Source: Anaerolineae bacterium UTCFX1
Lineage (GTDB): Bacteria; Chloroflexota; Anaerolineae; Anaerolineales; Villigracilaceae
NCBI GenBank assembly: GCA_002050275.1
Contig: MWTB01000025.1
Span: 1 to 41,332, forward strand
Direction: 5' to 3'
DNA length: 41,332 nt
Positions 16,490-24,728 of the stretch are shown piece after piece. The position numbers and the translations under genes were made by a program. The notes beneath the pieces are model-generated. The model was not told where the DNA came from and searched no databases. It saw only the letters and a list, made by a program, of their open reading frames with translations. The first letter of the stretch is position 1. Each line of letters begins with the position of its first letter.

Positions 16490-18610
16490 CTAGACCAGTT
16501 TGAGCAAAACTAAAATGATGTCAATCAATTTGATGCCGATGAACGGCACGAGCAAGCCGCCGAGACCGTAAATCAGAAGATTGTCTCTGAGCAACTGCGC
16601 CGCGCCGACTGCCCGATATGGCACGCCACGCAACGCCAAGGGGATTAAGGCGACGATGATCAGCGCGTTGAAAATCACGGCGGAAAGGATGGCGCTCTCA
16701 GGCGTTGCCAGCCGCATGAAGTTCAAGGTTTGCAATTGCGGATATGTGGCGGCAAACGCGGCGGGGATGATGGCGAAATATTTCGCCACGTCGTTGGCAA
16801 GGCTGAAAGTGGTCAAGGAACCGCGCGTCATCAAGAGTTGTTTTCCAATTTCAACGATCTCAATTAACTTGGTAGGGTTGCTGTCCAAGTCCACCATGTT
16901 GGCGGCTTCGCGCGCGGGCTGTGTGCCTGTGTTCATGGCAACCGCCACATCGGCTTGAGCGAGCGCGGGCGCGTCGTTTGTGCCGTCGCCCGTCATCGCA
17001 ACCAGTCGTCCGCCCGTTTGATATTCACGGATCAATTTCAATTTTGCTTCGGGCGTGGCTTGTGCCAGAAAATCGTCCACGCCTGCTTCGGCGGCAATGG
17101 CGGCGGCGGTGAGCGGGTTATCGCCTGTGATCATTACCGTTTTGATGCCCATTTTTCGCAAATGCGCGAAGCGTTCTTTCATGCCACCTTTGACGATATC
17201 CTTCAAATGGATCACGCCCAGGGCTTGGTTATCGCGAGTCACAACCAGAGGCGTGCCGCCTGTGCGGGCGATTGAATCAACTGTCGGCTTGAGGTCTGAG
17301 GCGATGGCATGTCCATTAGACTGAATCAATTCAATCATCGTATCGGGCGCGCCTTTGCGAATTTCCACCCCCCTCGGTCCCCCCAAATTGGAGTGAAGTT
17401 TCTCCAATTTGGAGGGATGTAAGGGGGGTAAATTGACTCCGCTCATGCGCGTCTGCGCGGTGAATGGAACGAAGTGCATCCTCTCCATCGTTTGACCGCG
17501 CGAACCAAATTTTTCTTTTGCCAGCACAACGATCGAACGACCTTCGGGCGTTTCATCGGCAAGCGAAGCGAGTTGCGCGGCTTCGGCAAGTTCTTGCGCG
17601 TTGATTCCATTCACGGGAATAAATTCAACGGCTTGACGATTGCCCAACGTGATCGTCCCAGTTTTATCGAGCAATAACACATCCACATCGCCCGCCGCTT
17701 CCACCGCGCGACCCGACATGGCAATCACGTTGCGTTGAATCATCCTATCCATGCCTGCGATGCCAATGGCAGATAACAAACCGCCAATGGTGGTTGGAAT
17801 TAGACATACCAGCAATGCCGCCAGCACGGTGATGGTGATTGCTCCGCCGCTATAAATGGAAAAGGGCAACAGCGTGGCGCACACAACCAAAAAGATGATC
17901 GTGAAGCCCGCCAATAAGATATTCAATGCAATTTCGTTCGGTGTCTTTTGGCGTTTCGCGCCTTCGACCATGCTGATCATGCGGTCTAAAAATCCGTGAC
18001 CGGGATCCGCGCTGACTTTGACAATTAACCAATCGGATAAAAGCCGCGTGCCGCCTGTGACTGCGGAACGATCGCCGCCCGCCTCTCTCACCACGGGAGC
18101 AGATTCGCCCGTCACAGCGCTTTCATCCACCGATGCAATTCCCGCGACGATCTCGCCGTCGGCTGGCAGAATATCTCCCGCGACGACCAAATACAAATCA
18201 TCTTTGCGAAGCGCGGTAGATGAAACAACTTTATGCTTTATATTTGCGCCTTCCGCCTGCAGACTTTCGAGCTTCAAGCCTGCAATTTGTTTTGCGGGCG
18301 TATCTTGCTTTGCCTTACGAAGCGACTCGGCTTGCGCTTTGCCGCGCCCTTCGGCAACAGCCTCGGAGAAGTTTGCAAATAACACCGTGAACCACAGCCA
18401 CAACGCAATTGCGCCAATAAATCCCGTCGGCGCTTCGCCCTGACCGAGGATGGCTTGAATCCACAAGAGGGTTGTCAGCGCGCTCCCCACTTCCACCACG
18501 AACATGACGGGGTTACGAACCATCCAGCGAGGATTCAACTTGAGGAACGATTCCACGATGGCGCGTTGATAAATTTCTTTGCGAAATGTTGTTTGTTTTT
18601 TAGTTGTCAT
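16490..18610 (-). CDS. kdpB: KdpB, P-type ATPase subunit of the potassium pump
   Basis: The 706-residue catalytic subunit that hydrolyses ATP to drive potassium uptake. It has the actuator motif ([11 protein letters not shown]), the phosphorylation motif [11 protein letters not shown] (phosphorylated Asp), the hinge and Mg-binding [17 protein letters not shown] and the usual membrane helices. E. coli KdpB is 682 residues; most of the excess is a ~21-residue insertion at residues ~394-415 in the nucleotide-binding domain, between TRMSGVNL and EIRKGAPD. It is encoded by a palindromic element (17367-17429). The GAGGTG ribosome site lies 4 bases before the ATG. Confidence 0.97.
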   Translation of the reverse strand: MTTKKQTTFRKEIYQRAIVESFLKLNPRWMVRNPVMFVVEVGSALTTLLWIQAILGQGEAPTGFIGAIALWLWFTVLFANFSEAVAEGRGKAQAESLRKAKQDTPAKQIAGLKLESLQAEGANIKHKVVSSTALRKDDLYLVVAGDILPADGEIVAGIASVDESAVTGESAPVVREAGGDRSAVTGGTRLLSDWLIVKVSADPGHGFLDRMISMVEGAKRQKTPNEIALNILLAGFTIIFLVVCATLLPFSIYSGGAITITVLAALLVCLIPTTIGGLLSAIGIAGMDRMIQRNVIAMSGRAVEAAGDVDVLLLDKTGTITLGNRQAVEFIPVNGINAQELAEAAQLASLADETPEGRSIVVLAKEKFGSRGQTMERMHFVPFTAQTRMSGVNLPPLHPSKLEKLHSNLGGPRGVEIRKGAPDTMIELIQSNGHAIASDLKPTVDSIARTGGTPLVVTRDNQALGVIHLKDIVKGGMKERFAHLRKMGIKTVMITGDNPLTAAAIAAEAGVDDFLAQATPEAKLKLIREYQTGGRLVAMTGDGTNDAPALAQADVAVAMNTGTQPAREAANMVDLDSNPTKLIEIVEIGKQLLMTRGSLTTFSLANDVAKYFAIIPAAFAATYPQLQTLNFMRLATPESAILSAVIFNALIIVALIPLALRGVPYRAVGAAQLLRDNLLIYGLGGLLVPFIGIKLIDIILVLLKLV
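17367..17429. repeat. 63-bp palindromic element inserted in frame in kdpB
   Basis: Ends ACCCCCC (17367-17373) and GGGGGGT (17423-17429) are exact inverted repeats, and an inner stem CCAAATTGGAG/CTCCAATTTGG (17382-17392 and 17402-17412) surrounds an 8- to 9-base loop. The length of 63 bases equals 21 codons, and the frame stays open. The encoded stretch ([20 protein letters not shown] region) has no counterpart in E. coli KdpB. Confidence 0.8.
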
Positions 18611-18622
18611 TTTTCACCTCTT

Positions 18623-18722
18623 ATGTCGTTGCGAGCCGCGCTTTTGTTCTTTGCGGCGAAGCAATCTCCTGATTAACGGGGAGATTGCTTTGGGCGGAAG
18701 AACACCGCCCTCGCAACGACAT
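18623..18722. repeat. 100-bp palindromic repeat between kdpA and kdpB
   Basis: Ends ATGTCGTTGCGAG and CTCGCAACGACAT are perfect 13-base inverted repeats, with an inner GCAATCTCC/GGAGATTGC hairpin at 18661-18688. A related element lies at 40554-40675. It sits wholly between kdpA and kdpB in the operon and could form a processing or stability hairpin in the mRNA. Confidence 0.8.
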
Positions 18723-18724
18723 GA

Positions 18725-20416
18725 TTATTTGAAAATCATCAAATGTTCCACAATCGGACCCAGCGCCAGCGCGGGCAAATAACTCAACGCGCCAACGATG
18801 ACGATGACCCCGATGAGCCAGCCGATGAATAAAGGCGTGTGCGTTGGCAATGTGCCGCTGCTGACGGGTGTTTTCTTTTTGTTCGCCAGCGCGCCAGCAA
18901 TTGCCAAAACAGGAACCGCCAGCCAAAACCTGACGATTAACATGGCAAGCCCCAAAGCCGTGTTGTAAAACGGATTGTTCGCCCCCAGCCCGGCAAACGC
19001 CGAGCCGTTGTTCGCCGCCGTGGATGAAAAGGCGTATAACACTTCGCTAAATCCATGCACAGACGGGTTGAAGATTGTGGCTCTACCCGCTTCGCTCATC
19101 AAGGCGCTGGCTGTCCCCGCCAGCGTGACGATGACTGGCGTCAAAATGATGATGGATGCCATCTTCATTTCGTAGGCTTCAACTTTTTTGCCAAGATATT
19201 CAGGCGTGCGCCCGACCATCAGCCCCGCCACAAAAACCGCGATGATGACGAAAGTCAACATGCCGTATAAACCAGAGCCGACCCCGCCGAAGATAATTTC
19301 GCCCAATTGCATCAGCCACGTTGGCACAAGCCCGCCCAGGGGCATGTACGAATCGAGCATCGAGTTGACCGCGCCATTCGACACAGAAGTTGTGGCTGTC
19401 GTCCATAAAGCGGAGGCTACGATCCCAAAGCGGACTTCCTTACCTTCCATATTTCCGCCGACGACGCCCAACGCCTCGATCGCAGGGTTGCCTGTTTTTT
19501 CCGCCCAAACTGTTACTCCAAGTAAAGCGACAAAAACAATGGTCATGGCAATTAATAACGACCAGCCCTGGCGCGTATCGCCGATCATTTTCCCGTAGGT
19601 GTAGCAAAGCGCGGCGGGAATTAACAAGAGGGCGAGCATTTCAAGGAAATTTGAAAAGGGCGTTGGGTTTTCAAGCGGATGCGCGGAGTTGGTGTTGAAA
19701 AATCCGCCGCCGTTTGTGCCGAGTTGTTTAATCGCGATTTGTGAAGCGGCTGGACCGACCGCAATCGTCTGCCCGCCAGATTGGAGCGCTGAAGCCGTTT
19801 GAGATTCGTGGAAGGTCTGCACAACGCCTTGTGAAACCAAAGCCAGCGCAAGCGTCAACGCAAGCGGCACAAGGATATACATAGTTGTTCTGGTTAAATC
19901 GGTCCAAAAATTCCCGATCTCTTTTGTGGTGTGGCGGATGATTCCGCGAATCAGGGCGACCAAAACCGCCATACCCGTTGCAGCGGAGACGAAGTTTTGC
20001 ACCGTCATCGCCAGCATTTGGGTGAGGTAGCTCATGGTTGTCTCGCCGCCGTAGCCCTGCCAGTTGGTATTGGTGACGAAACTGGTCGCCGTGTTCCATG
20101 AAGAATCGGGCGTGACGGCGCCGAATCCCTGCGGGTTCAACGGCAGAAAGGCTTGTAGTCTTTGCAGGAAATAAACCGCCAGCAAGCCGATTGCATTAAA
20201 CAACAACATGGCGACGGCGTATGTTTTCCAATTCATCTCGGTCTTCGAGTCAATGCCTGAGATGCGATACATGAATCGTTCAATAGGACCAAGGATCGGG
20301 TCAAGAATGAGGCGTTCGTTCTGATAGACGCGCGCCATATATCCGCCCAACGGCTTGACCAGGACGAATAAAACGGTCAGGTATAAAAGGATTTGAAGCC
20401 ATTCGTAGAGATTCAT
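18725..20416 (-). CDS. kdpA: KdpA, potassium-binding channel-like subunit
   Basis: The 563-residue membrane subunit that selects and translocates potassium, homologous to SKT potassium transporters. Ten or so hydrophobic helices and the selectivity-filter-like segments are seen: VTNTNWQGYGGE, LGTNGGGFFNTNSAHP, AVNSMLDSYMPLGG (in a SNGAVNSM context) and NNGSAFAGLGANNPFYN. I use ATG 20416 (MNLYEWLQ); a TTG 3 codons upstream is possible but overlaps kdpF further. Confidence 0.96.
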   Translation of the reverse strand: MNLYEWLQILLYLTVLFVLVKPLGGYMARVYQNERLILDPILGPIERFMYRISGIDSKTEMNWKTYAVAMLLFNAIGLLAVYFLQRLQAFLPLNPQGFGAVTPDSSWNTATSFVTNTNWQGYGGETTMSYLTQMLAMTVQNFVSAATGMAVLVALIRGIIRHTTKEIGNFWTDLTRTTMYILVPLALTLALALVSQGVVQTFHESQTASALQSGGQTIAVGPAASQIAIKQLGTNGGGFFNTNSAHPLENPTPFSNFLEMLALLLIPAALCYTYGKMIGDTRQGWSLLIAMTIVFVALLGVTVWAEKTGNPAIEALGVVGGNMEGKEVRFGIVASALWTTATTSVSNGAVNSMLDSYMPLGGLVPTWLMQLGEIIFGGVGSGLYGMLTFVIIAVFVAGLMVGRTPEYLGKKVEAYEMKMASIIILTPVIVTLAGTASALMSEAGRATIFNPSVHGFSEVLYAFSSTAANNGSAFAGLGANNPFYNTALGLAMLIVRFWLAVPVLAIAGALANKKKTPVSSGTLPTHTPLFIGWLIGVIVIVGALSYLPALALGPIVEHLMIFK

Positions 20417-20417
20417 G

Positions 20418-20510
20418 TTATCCAAACCATTCTGGCTTCAGCAGGGCTAAAACGAGATAGCCAAACAATAGCAGGGCAATAACGCCCATGATGAAATACA
20501 AGGCGTTCAT
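20418..20510 (-). CDS. kdpF: KdpF, small stabilising subunit
   Basis: A 30-residue single-helix peptide, MNALYFIMGVIALLLFGYLV then LALLKPEWFG. The GYLVxALLKPExF end is the KdpF hallmark. KdpF stabilises the KdpABC complex in the membrane. The stop lies one base before the kdpA ATG. Confidence 0.9.
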   Translation of the reverse strand: MNALYFIMGVIALLLFGYLVLALLKPEWFG

Positions 20511-20602
20511 TTGTTCTCCATCAGCTTCTCACAAATGGCGAGCAAGCCAAAAGTGAGCGCGAAGAATACAAGAGTTAATCCAACAAAAAGAATGTCATTC
20601 AT
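20507..20602 (-). CDS. Small single-helix protein at the head of the kdp operon
   Basis: A 31-residue frame (MNDILFVGLTLVFFALTFGL then LAICEKLMENK) with one hydrophobic helix. It starts 5 bases after GGAGG and overlaps the kdpF start by 4 bases (ATGA), strong signs that it is translated. Similar short hydrophobic frames precede kdpF in other bacteria as far as I recall, but no function is known to me. Confidence 0.7.
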   Translation of the reverse strand: MNDILFVGLTLVFFALTFGLLAICEKLMENK

Positions 20603-20621
20603 GCGTGCCTCCATTGGATGC

Positions 20622-20627
20622 AGTGTA
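20622..20627 (-). promoter_or_regulatory. Possible -10 box of the kdp operon
   Basis: TACACT on the minus strand lies 20 bases before the first small ORF. No good -35 box is found 17 bases upstream, as expected for a promoter that needs an activator; the tandem KdpE-like half-sites lie further upstream. Confidence 0.35.
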
Positions 20628-20668
20628 TTCAGTTGTCGGTCAAATTGGGATTAAGAAGGCGGGGGTGG

Positions 20669-20687
20669 GCGTCAAGAAAGCGTCAAG
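20669..20687 (-). promoter_or_regulatory. Tandem 8-base repeats, candidate KdpE operator
   Basis: On the minus strand CTTGACGC is repeated exactly (20687-20680 and 20676-20669) with an 11-base period and is followed by a C-rich stretch. OmpR-family regulators bind such direct half-sites one helical turn apart, and the E. coli kdp operator is, from memory, a similar T-rich tandem followed by C. It lies upstream of the kdp operon and also just before the divergent gene at 20708. Confidence 0.5.
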
Positions 20688-20695
20688 ATTTGTGC

Positions 20696-20701
20696 GATAA
20701 T
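20696..20701 (+). promoter_or_regulatory. -10 box of the DUF6504 gene (leaderless)
   Basis: GATAAT ends 6 bases before the ATG at 20708, so transcription would start at about the start codon itself. No ribosome site is visible. Confidence 0.5.
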
Positions 20702-20707
20702 CAAGGT

Positions 20708-21100
20708 ATGGAATTTACCCCGCTTCATTTTTTAGACCAGCCCATCGAACCCATCTTCGACACGCCTCCCGCGCTGGAGAAGAGTCCCGCCTGCCCGAAT
20801 GGATTCATCTGGGAAGGGAAAACCTATCGCGCGATCGAAATGCTCTCGGCGTGGACAGATTTCAAACGGCGCGGAAAGATGGCGCGCAACATGCAGCCCG
20901 AACACGCGGCTGTGGCGTCTAATCGCGGGTCGTTGAACGTCGGCAGGTTTTATTTCCGTGTGCGGGTTTTGATGCCCAACAGTTCAACTGCTGGGCAAGC
21001 GCTTATGCAAATCTTCGACATTTATTACGACCGCGCCATGAAGAACGTGGACGATCGCAAAGGTCAATGGGTTGTTTATCGAGAATTGAGAGAAGGCTGA
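20708..21100 (+). CDS. DUF6504-like protein
   Basis: A 130-residue soluble protein. The centre reads PNGFIWEGKTYRAIEMLSAW (residues ~29-48), followed by a strand with GRFYFRVRVL, a helix around QALMQIFDIYYDRAMKN and the end GQWVVYRELREG. The pattern FxWxGxxYxV...W...FYRV...YELYxD...WxLYR is that of DUF6504 proteins, which have no known function. The start at 20708 is chosen from the adjacent -10 box. The stop codon directly abuts the ATG of the CPBP protease gene, so the two form an operon. Confidence 0.65.
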   Translation: MEFTPLHFLDQPIEPIFDTPPALEKSPACPNGFIWEGKTYRAIEMLSAWTDFKRRGKMARNMQPEHAAVASNRGSLNVGRFYFRVRVLMPNSSTAGQALMQIFDIYYDRAMKNVDDRKGQWVVYRELREG

Positions 21101-21823
21101 ATGGAAGAGAATCAAATTGAGGTCCCGCAAGAAGCACGGGGTTATTCGGTCCCGTGGTCAATCATAGATACATGGCTGGGCATCGTTCTGCTCATAATGA
21201 TCAACGTCGGTTTGCTTGTAGCGCTCTTTTTATTTCGAGACGAGGCAAAGCAATTTGCGCAAGGCGCAGGAGTCGTCCTCGCCGAACTGATCTATCTTTT
21301 GCCTGTGCTTGTCATCTTCGCGTTCAAGCGCATCCACCCGCGCTTTCTTGGTTTCGAGAAGTTCGATTTGCTCACGATGGGCTTGGGCTGCGGCTTGATC
21401 GCGATCTCATACCCGCTCATCATAGCGCACAACTTGCTCCTAACGTATCTCGGTGTGAACACGCAGGGAGAAGCGATGATGAAAATGTTTTCCGAATTGA
21501 AATCGCCGGCCTGGTTATTCGCCACCGCTGTGATCGTTGCCCCTCTTGTGGAGGAAATTTTCTTTAGAGGGTTTTTATTTCAAGGATTTCGACAGCGCTA
21601 CGGCTGGATCGCGGCGCTCCTCTTGAGTTCTGGAATCTTTGCCGCCGCACATCTTGACCCTGTCTCGTTCATCCCGACGTTCATCCTAGGCGCAGTTTTG
21701 GGATATGTGTATCACCGCTCCAACTCGTTGTGGCCCAGCGTTATCCTGCACCTTCTCAACAACGGGTTTGCCATGTGCGCCATGCTCGTCGCCATGCGAT
21801 TCCCGGAACTGTTTCCCTCGTGA
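21101..21823 (+). CDS. CPBP family intramembrane metalloprotease
   Basis: A 240-residue protein with about seven hydrophobic segments and the CPBP (Rce1/Abi) motifs. Motif 1 is VEEIFFRGFLFQGF (Glu151, Glu152, Arg156), followed by a His-containing motif IFAAAHLDP (~residues 180-188) and a third motif SVILHLLNNGFA (~215-226). These residues bind the catalytic metal in Rce1-type glutamate proteases. Bacterial members act in signalling, pheromone or immunity-protein roles; the substrate is unknown. It begins right after the stop of the DUF6504 gene. Confidence 0.92.
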   Translation: MEENQIEVPQEARGYSVPWSIIDTWLGIVLLIMINVGLLVALFLFRDEAKQFAQGAGVVLAELIYLLPVLVIFAFKRIHPRFLGFEKFDLLTMGLGCGLIAISYPLIIAHNLLLTYLGVNTQGEAMMKMFSELKSPAWLFATAVIVAPLVEEIFFRGFLFQGFRQRYGWIAALLLSSGIFAAAHLDPVSFIPTFILGAVLGYVYHRSNSLWPSVILHLLNNGFAMCAMLVAMRFPELFPS

Positions 21824-21918
21824 AAAGCTCATGCGGCAGTTGAACTGCATATGAACAATAATGCAACAATCGAATCGATACCTCGTGATCAACCTCGCTT
21901 GATTATCGTAAAAGAAAT

Positions 21919-21938
21919 AGCCCGCGTCTTATTCGGGC
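21919..21938 (+). terminator. Hairpin downstream of the CPBP gene
   Basis: AGCCCG...CGGGC with a 9-base loop, about 100 bases past the CPBP stop, followed by an A-rich stretch. It is a weak candidate terminator for the plus-strand operon. Confidence 0.4.
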
Positions 21939-21946
21939 GATAAAGC

Positions 21947-21982
21947 AAAAACTTCCGAGGTCAAAGCGACTTCGGAAGTTTT
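21947..21982 (-). terminator. Terminator of tRNA-Val (bidirectional hairpin)
   Basis: AAAACTTCCGA-G and C-TCGGAAGTTTT arms form a ~12-bp stem. On the minus strand it is followed by a T-tract, and it begins ~7 bases after the mature tRNA end. Confidence 0.8.
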
Positions 21983-21988
21983 CATCAA

Positions 21989-22062
21989 TGGGCGCTAAGG
22001 GACTCGAACCCCTGACCTCTTCTGTGTAAAAGAAGCGCTCTAACCAACTGAGCTAAGCGCCC
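21989..22062 (-). tRNA. tRNA-Val (anticodon TAC)
   Basis: A 74-base cloverleaf on the minus strand. The acceptor stem GGGCGCT/AGCGCCC is perfect, the D-arm contains AGCTCAGTTGGTTAGAGC, the anticodon stem CTTCT/AGAAG encloses the loop TTTACAC (anticodon TAC, decoding GTA) and the T-arm contains GGTTCGAGTCC. The discriminator base is A and CCA is not encoded. A terminator follows directly, so it is a single-gene unit. Confidence 0.97.
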
Positions 22063-22106
22063 GCGTCGCCATTATACATCATGATACACTTGCGCCCGGA
22101 GGAAAT

Positions 22107-22877
22107 ATGCGCATCGTTCGCTACGAAACACAAGACGGTAAAAAACAGAAATATGGATGGCTGCTGGACAATAAGATCGGCGAGATCGGCGGGAATATCT
22201 ATGGGCGCTATCGCCGGCAGGAAGCTCTCACGCCTCTTTCCGACGTGCGGCTGATCGGGCCGTGCGAGCCGGGCAAGATTGTCTGTGTGGGCCGCAACTA
22301 TGTGGAACACGCCAAAGAGTTGGGCAACGAAACGCCGAAGGTCCCGCTCCTCTTCCTAAAACCGCCGTCGTCAGTCATCTCCAATGGCGAAACGATTCTC
22401 CTGCCGCCGCAATCTTCGCAAGTGGAACACGAAGCGGAGTTGGTCGCCGTCGTCGGCAAACGCGGGCGTCACATCGCCGCCGATGACGCGAAGAAGCACA
22501 TCTTAGGATATACCATCGGCAACGACGTAACTGCGCGCGACTTGCAAAAATCCGATACTCAATGGACGCGCGCCAAAGGTTTCGACACGTTCTGCCCGTT
22601 TGGTCCATGGATAGACACCGACTTCGACCCGTCCGATTCGGTCATCACCTGCCGCGTCAACGGGCAGATGCGCCAGATGGCGTCCACACGCGACATGATC
22701 TTCAATGTGGGAACGCTGATCGCCTACATTTCATCTGTGATGACGCTGGAACCCGGCGACTTGATCTTCACCGGCACGCCGGCGGGAGTCAATGAATTGA
22801 AAAATGGCGATGTGGTCGAGATTGAGATCGAAGGGCTTGGCTCAATAAAGAATCCCGTACGCGCTGAGACTTTGTAA
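22107..22877 (+). CDS. Fumarylacetoacetate hydrolase family protein
   Basis: A 256-residue enzyme with the FAH C-terminal catalytic fold. An N-terminal cap (residues 1-55) is followed by KIVCVGRNYVEHAKELG, the metal-binding HEAELVAVVGKRG (the first Glu residues), GNDVTARDLQKSD, GFDTFCPFGPW and the end FTGTPAGVN. Relatives act on 2-oxo-hept-4-ene-1,7-dioate, acylpyruvates or oxaloacetate; substrate not assignable. GGAGG 4 bases before the ATG supports the start. Confidence 0.9.
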   Translation: MRIVRYETQDGKKQKYGWLLDNKIGEIGGNIYGRYRRQEALTPLSDVRLIGPCEPGKIVCVGRNYVEHAKELGNETPKVPLLFLKPPSSVISNGETILLPPQSSQVEHEAELVAVVGKRGRHIAADDAKKHILGYTIGNDVTARDLQKSDTQWTRAKGFDTFCPFGPWIDTDFDPSDSVITCRVNGQMRQMASTRDMIFNVGTLIAYISSVMTLEPGDLIFTGTPAGVNELKNGDVVEIEIEGLGSIKNPVRAETL

Positions 22878-22934
22878 GAGTTAGCGGTATATCATCCTCC
22901 CAAAGGACACACTATCCTTGCGTAAGGAGTTGAC

Positions 22935-23036
22935 ATGACACTCACACGTCGAGATTTCCTCAAAATGTCCGGGCTGTTCGCCGTGTGGACGACGCTCGCC
23001 GAACGATGTAATCACCCAAACCTGCCCGTTACATAA
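22935..23036 (+). pseudogene. Truncated gene with a Tat signal peptide
   Basis: After a clear AAGGAG ribosome site the frame reads MTLTRRDFLKMSGLFAVWTT then LAERCNHPNLPVT and stops. The twin-arginine motif (RRDFLK) and the start of a hydrophobic stretch are the head of an exported oxidoreductase or binding protein. After about 24 codons the sequence becomes the reverse of the pstB1 3' end, overlapping it by 25 bases. The rest of the gene appears to have been lost when the pst segment joined here. Confidence 0.65.
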
Positions 23037-23767
23037 TCCTCTGTTTTCTTTTGCTTGGGAGCGGTGAAGAGAGATTTACCTTCGCCGTACTCGATCAGTT
23101 CGCCTTGCAAGAAGAACGCTGCGTGATCGGCTGTGCGTCCCGCCTGCTGCACAGAATGAGGCACGAGGACGACGGTGTACTCTTTTTTGAGTTCTTGCAG
23201 CGCAGCTTCGACTTTGCCAGTGGAGATTGGGTCGAGTCCCGAGGTCGGTTCATCGAGCAAAATGATTTCGGGTTGAAGCGCCAACACGCGCGCCAAGCAG
23301 ACGCGCTGTTGCTGTCCGCCGGAAAGGGCGACGGCGAGCGTGTCCAGGCGGTCTTTCACTTCGTCCCAAATAGCGGCGAGTGTCAAACTGCGTTCAACCG
23401 CTTCGTCTAATGTAGCGCGACGCTTCTCGCCGGCGAGTTCCAACCCATAGGTCACATTGTCGCGGATGCTCATCGGCAATGGCACTGGACGGGCAAACAC
23501 CATACCGACCTTGCGGCGCAACGCGATCACGTCTACTTTGGGATCGAGGATATTTTCGCCGTCAATCAGGATGCGCCCCGACGAGGCTTTGACTTCGGCG
23601 AGGTCGTTGAGCCGATTCAGGCAGCGCAGCAAGGTTGACTTCCCGCCTCCCGCCGGACCGAACAAGACCGTCACCGCGTTCTGGTGAATACCGAGGCTCA
23701 CGTCGCGCAATGACTCTGTGCCGTCGGAGTATTGTAAGGAGAGAGATTCGATGATGATCTTATGCAT
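23012..23767 (-). CDS. pstB: Phosphate ABC transporter ATPase PstB (copy 1, altered Q-loop)
   Basis: A 251-residue ABC ATPase of the phosphate importer. Walker A is GPAGGGKST (37-45), the signature LSGGQ (148-152) and Walker B with catalytic Glu is IILLDEP (Glu173); the H-loop is VPHS (His204). The Q-loop glutamine, in the usual context VFQ(K/R)PNPFP, is replaced by Ala92 (VFARPVPLP). It is the last gene of pstSCAB on this strand, and its 3' end overlaps the truncated Tat gene. A second PstB (26754-27512) keeps the glutamine but has lost its signature; see findings. Confidence 0.93.
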   Translation of the reverse strand: MHKIIIESLSLQYSDGTESLRDVSLGIHQNAVTVLFGPAGGGKSTLLRCLNRLNDLAEVKASSGRILIDGENILDPKVDVIALRRKVGMVFARPVPLPMSIRDNVTYGLELAGEKRRATLDEAVERSLTLAAIWDEVKDRLDTLAVALSGGQQQRVCLARVLALQPEIILLDEPTSGLDPISTGKVEAALQELKKEYTVVLVPHSVQQAGRTADHAAFFLQGELIEYGEGKSLFTAPKQKKTEDYVTGRFG

Positions 23768-23792
23768 TTACGATTTACGATTGACGATAGGG

Positions 23793-24656
23793 TTACCACT
23801 GCCGTTTGGCGCGCGCTCGCGAACGGATCACGGTAGCGACGAGGTTCATCGTTAACACAAACGCCAGCAACGTCAGCGCCACGCCATACTGAATTTGGAC
23901 CGGCATATTCGGAACTTGCGTAGAGATCACAAATAAGTGATACGGCAACGCCATCGTTGCGTCGAAAGGCGAGTTGGGGAGACGCGGCAAGAAGAACGCT
24001 GCGCCGGTAAACAAGATGGGAGCCGTCTCGCCGACGGCGCGTTCGAGACCGAGGATCACGCCGGTGAGGATGCCGGGCAACGCCTCTTTCAACACGATGC
24101 GGCGGATAGTCTGCCAGCGCGTCGCGCCGAGGGAAGCGCTCACTGTGCGAAATGACTGCGGCACTGTGCGCAGCGCTTCCTCGGCAGTGCTGATGATGAC
24201 CGGCAGCGTCATGATCGAAAGCGTCAGCGAGGCGGCGAGGATGGATGTGCCGAAATTGAGGAAAAGCACAAACAGCCCCAGCCCGAATAAGCCATAGACC
24301 ACCGACGGAATACCTGCGAGGTTGATAATGGCGATTCGAATCGTTCGTGTGAGAGGCGTATCGGAAGCGTATTCCGCTAGATAGATCGCCGCCGCAATCC
24401 CCAAAGGCACGGCGAAAATGGACACACCCAACGCCAGATACAACGTGCCGATAATGGCGGGCAAGATTCCGCCGGCGCGCATACCATCGCGTGGAAAACT
24501 CGTCAGAAATTCCAGCGAGATCGCGGGCGCGCCTTGAATGAGAATATAAACAATCGTGCCGACGATCGGCAACGTTGTAACGAGCGCCGTTGCCGTGAGA
24601 CCGGCGAAGCCGATCCGTTCAATGAAGCGGCGGTTAGGGGAGAAGGGGCGTTTCAT
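23793..24656 (-). CDS. pstA: Phosphate ABC transporter permease PstA
   Basis: A 287-residue membrane permease with six predicted helices. The EAA coupling loop is the stretch EEALRTVPQSFRTVSASLGA (~residues 160-180). I start at ATG 24656 (MKRPFSPNRRF); an upstream GTG at 24698 lies within a palindromic intergenic repeat and is less likely. It forms the membrane channel with PstC; pstB1 follows after 25 bases. Confidence 0.92.
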   Translation of the reverse strand: MKRPFSPNRRFIERIGFAGLTATALVTTLPIVGTIVYILIQGAPAISLEFLTSFPRDGMRAGGILPAIIGTLYLALGVSIFAVPLGIAAAIYLAEYASDTPLTRTIRIAIINLAGIPSVVYGLFGLGLFVLFLNFGTSILAASLTLSIMTLPVIISTAEEALRTVPQSFRTVSASLGATRWQTIRRIVLKEALPGILTGVILGLERAVGETAPILFTGAAFFLPRLPNSPFDATMALPYHLFVISTQVPNMPVQIQYGVALTLLAFVLTMNLVATVIRSRARAKRQW

Positions 24657-24672
24657 AATGTTTGTTATTTGC

Positions 24673-24723
24673 GTAGGGGCGAGGTTCTCTTGCCCCACTC
24701 ATGGACGGGAAATCTCGCCTATA
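24673..24723. repeat. Palindromic intergenic repeat between pstC and pstA
   Basis: Arms GTAGGGGCGAGGT and ATCTCGCCTATAC are imperfect inverted repeats around a centre with TTGCCCC. It fills the only gap between pstC and pstA. Confidence 0.55.
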
Positions 24724-24728
24724 CGATT

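Noticed and set aside
17341..17440. A frameshift or sequencing error in kdpB at the insertion
   Set aside because: The insert is exactly 63 bases, the frame is open on both sides and conserved residues continue, so it is a true in-frame insertion.
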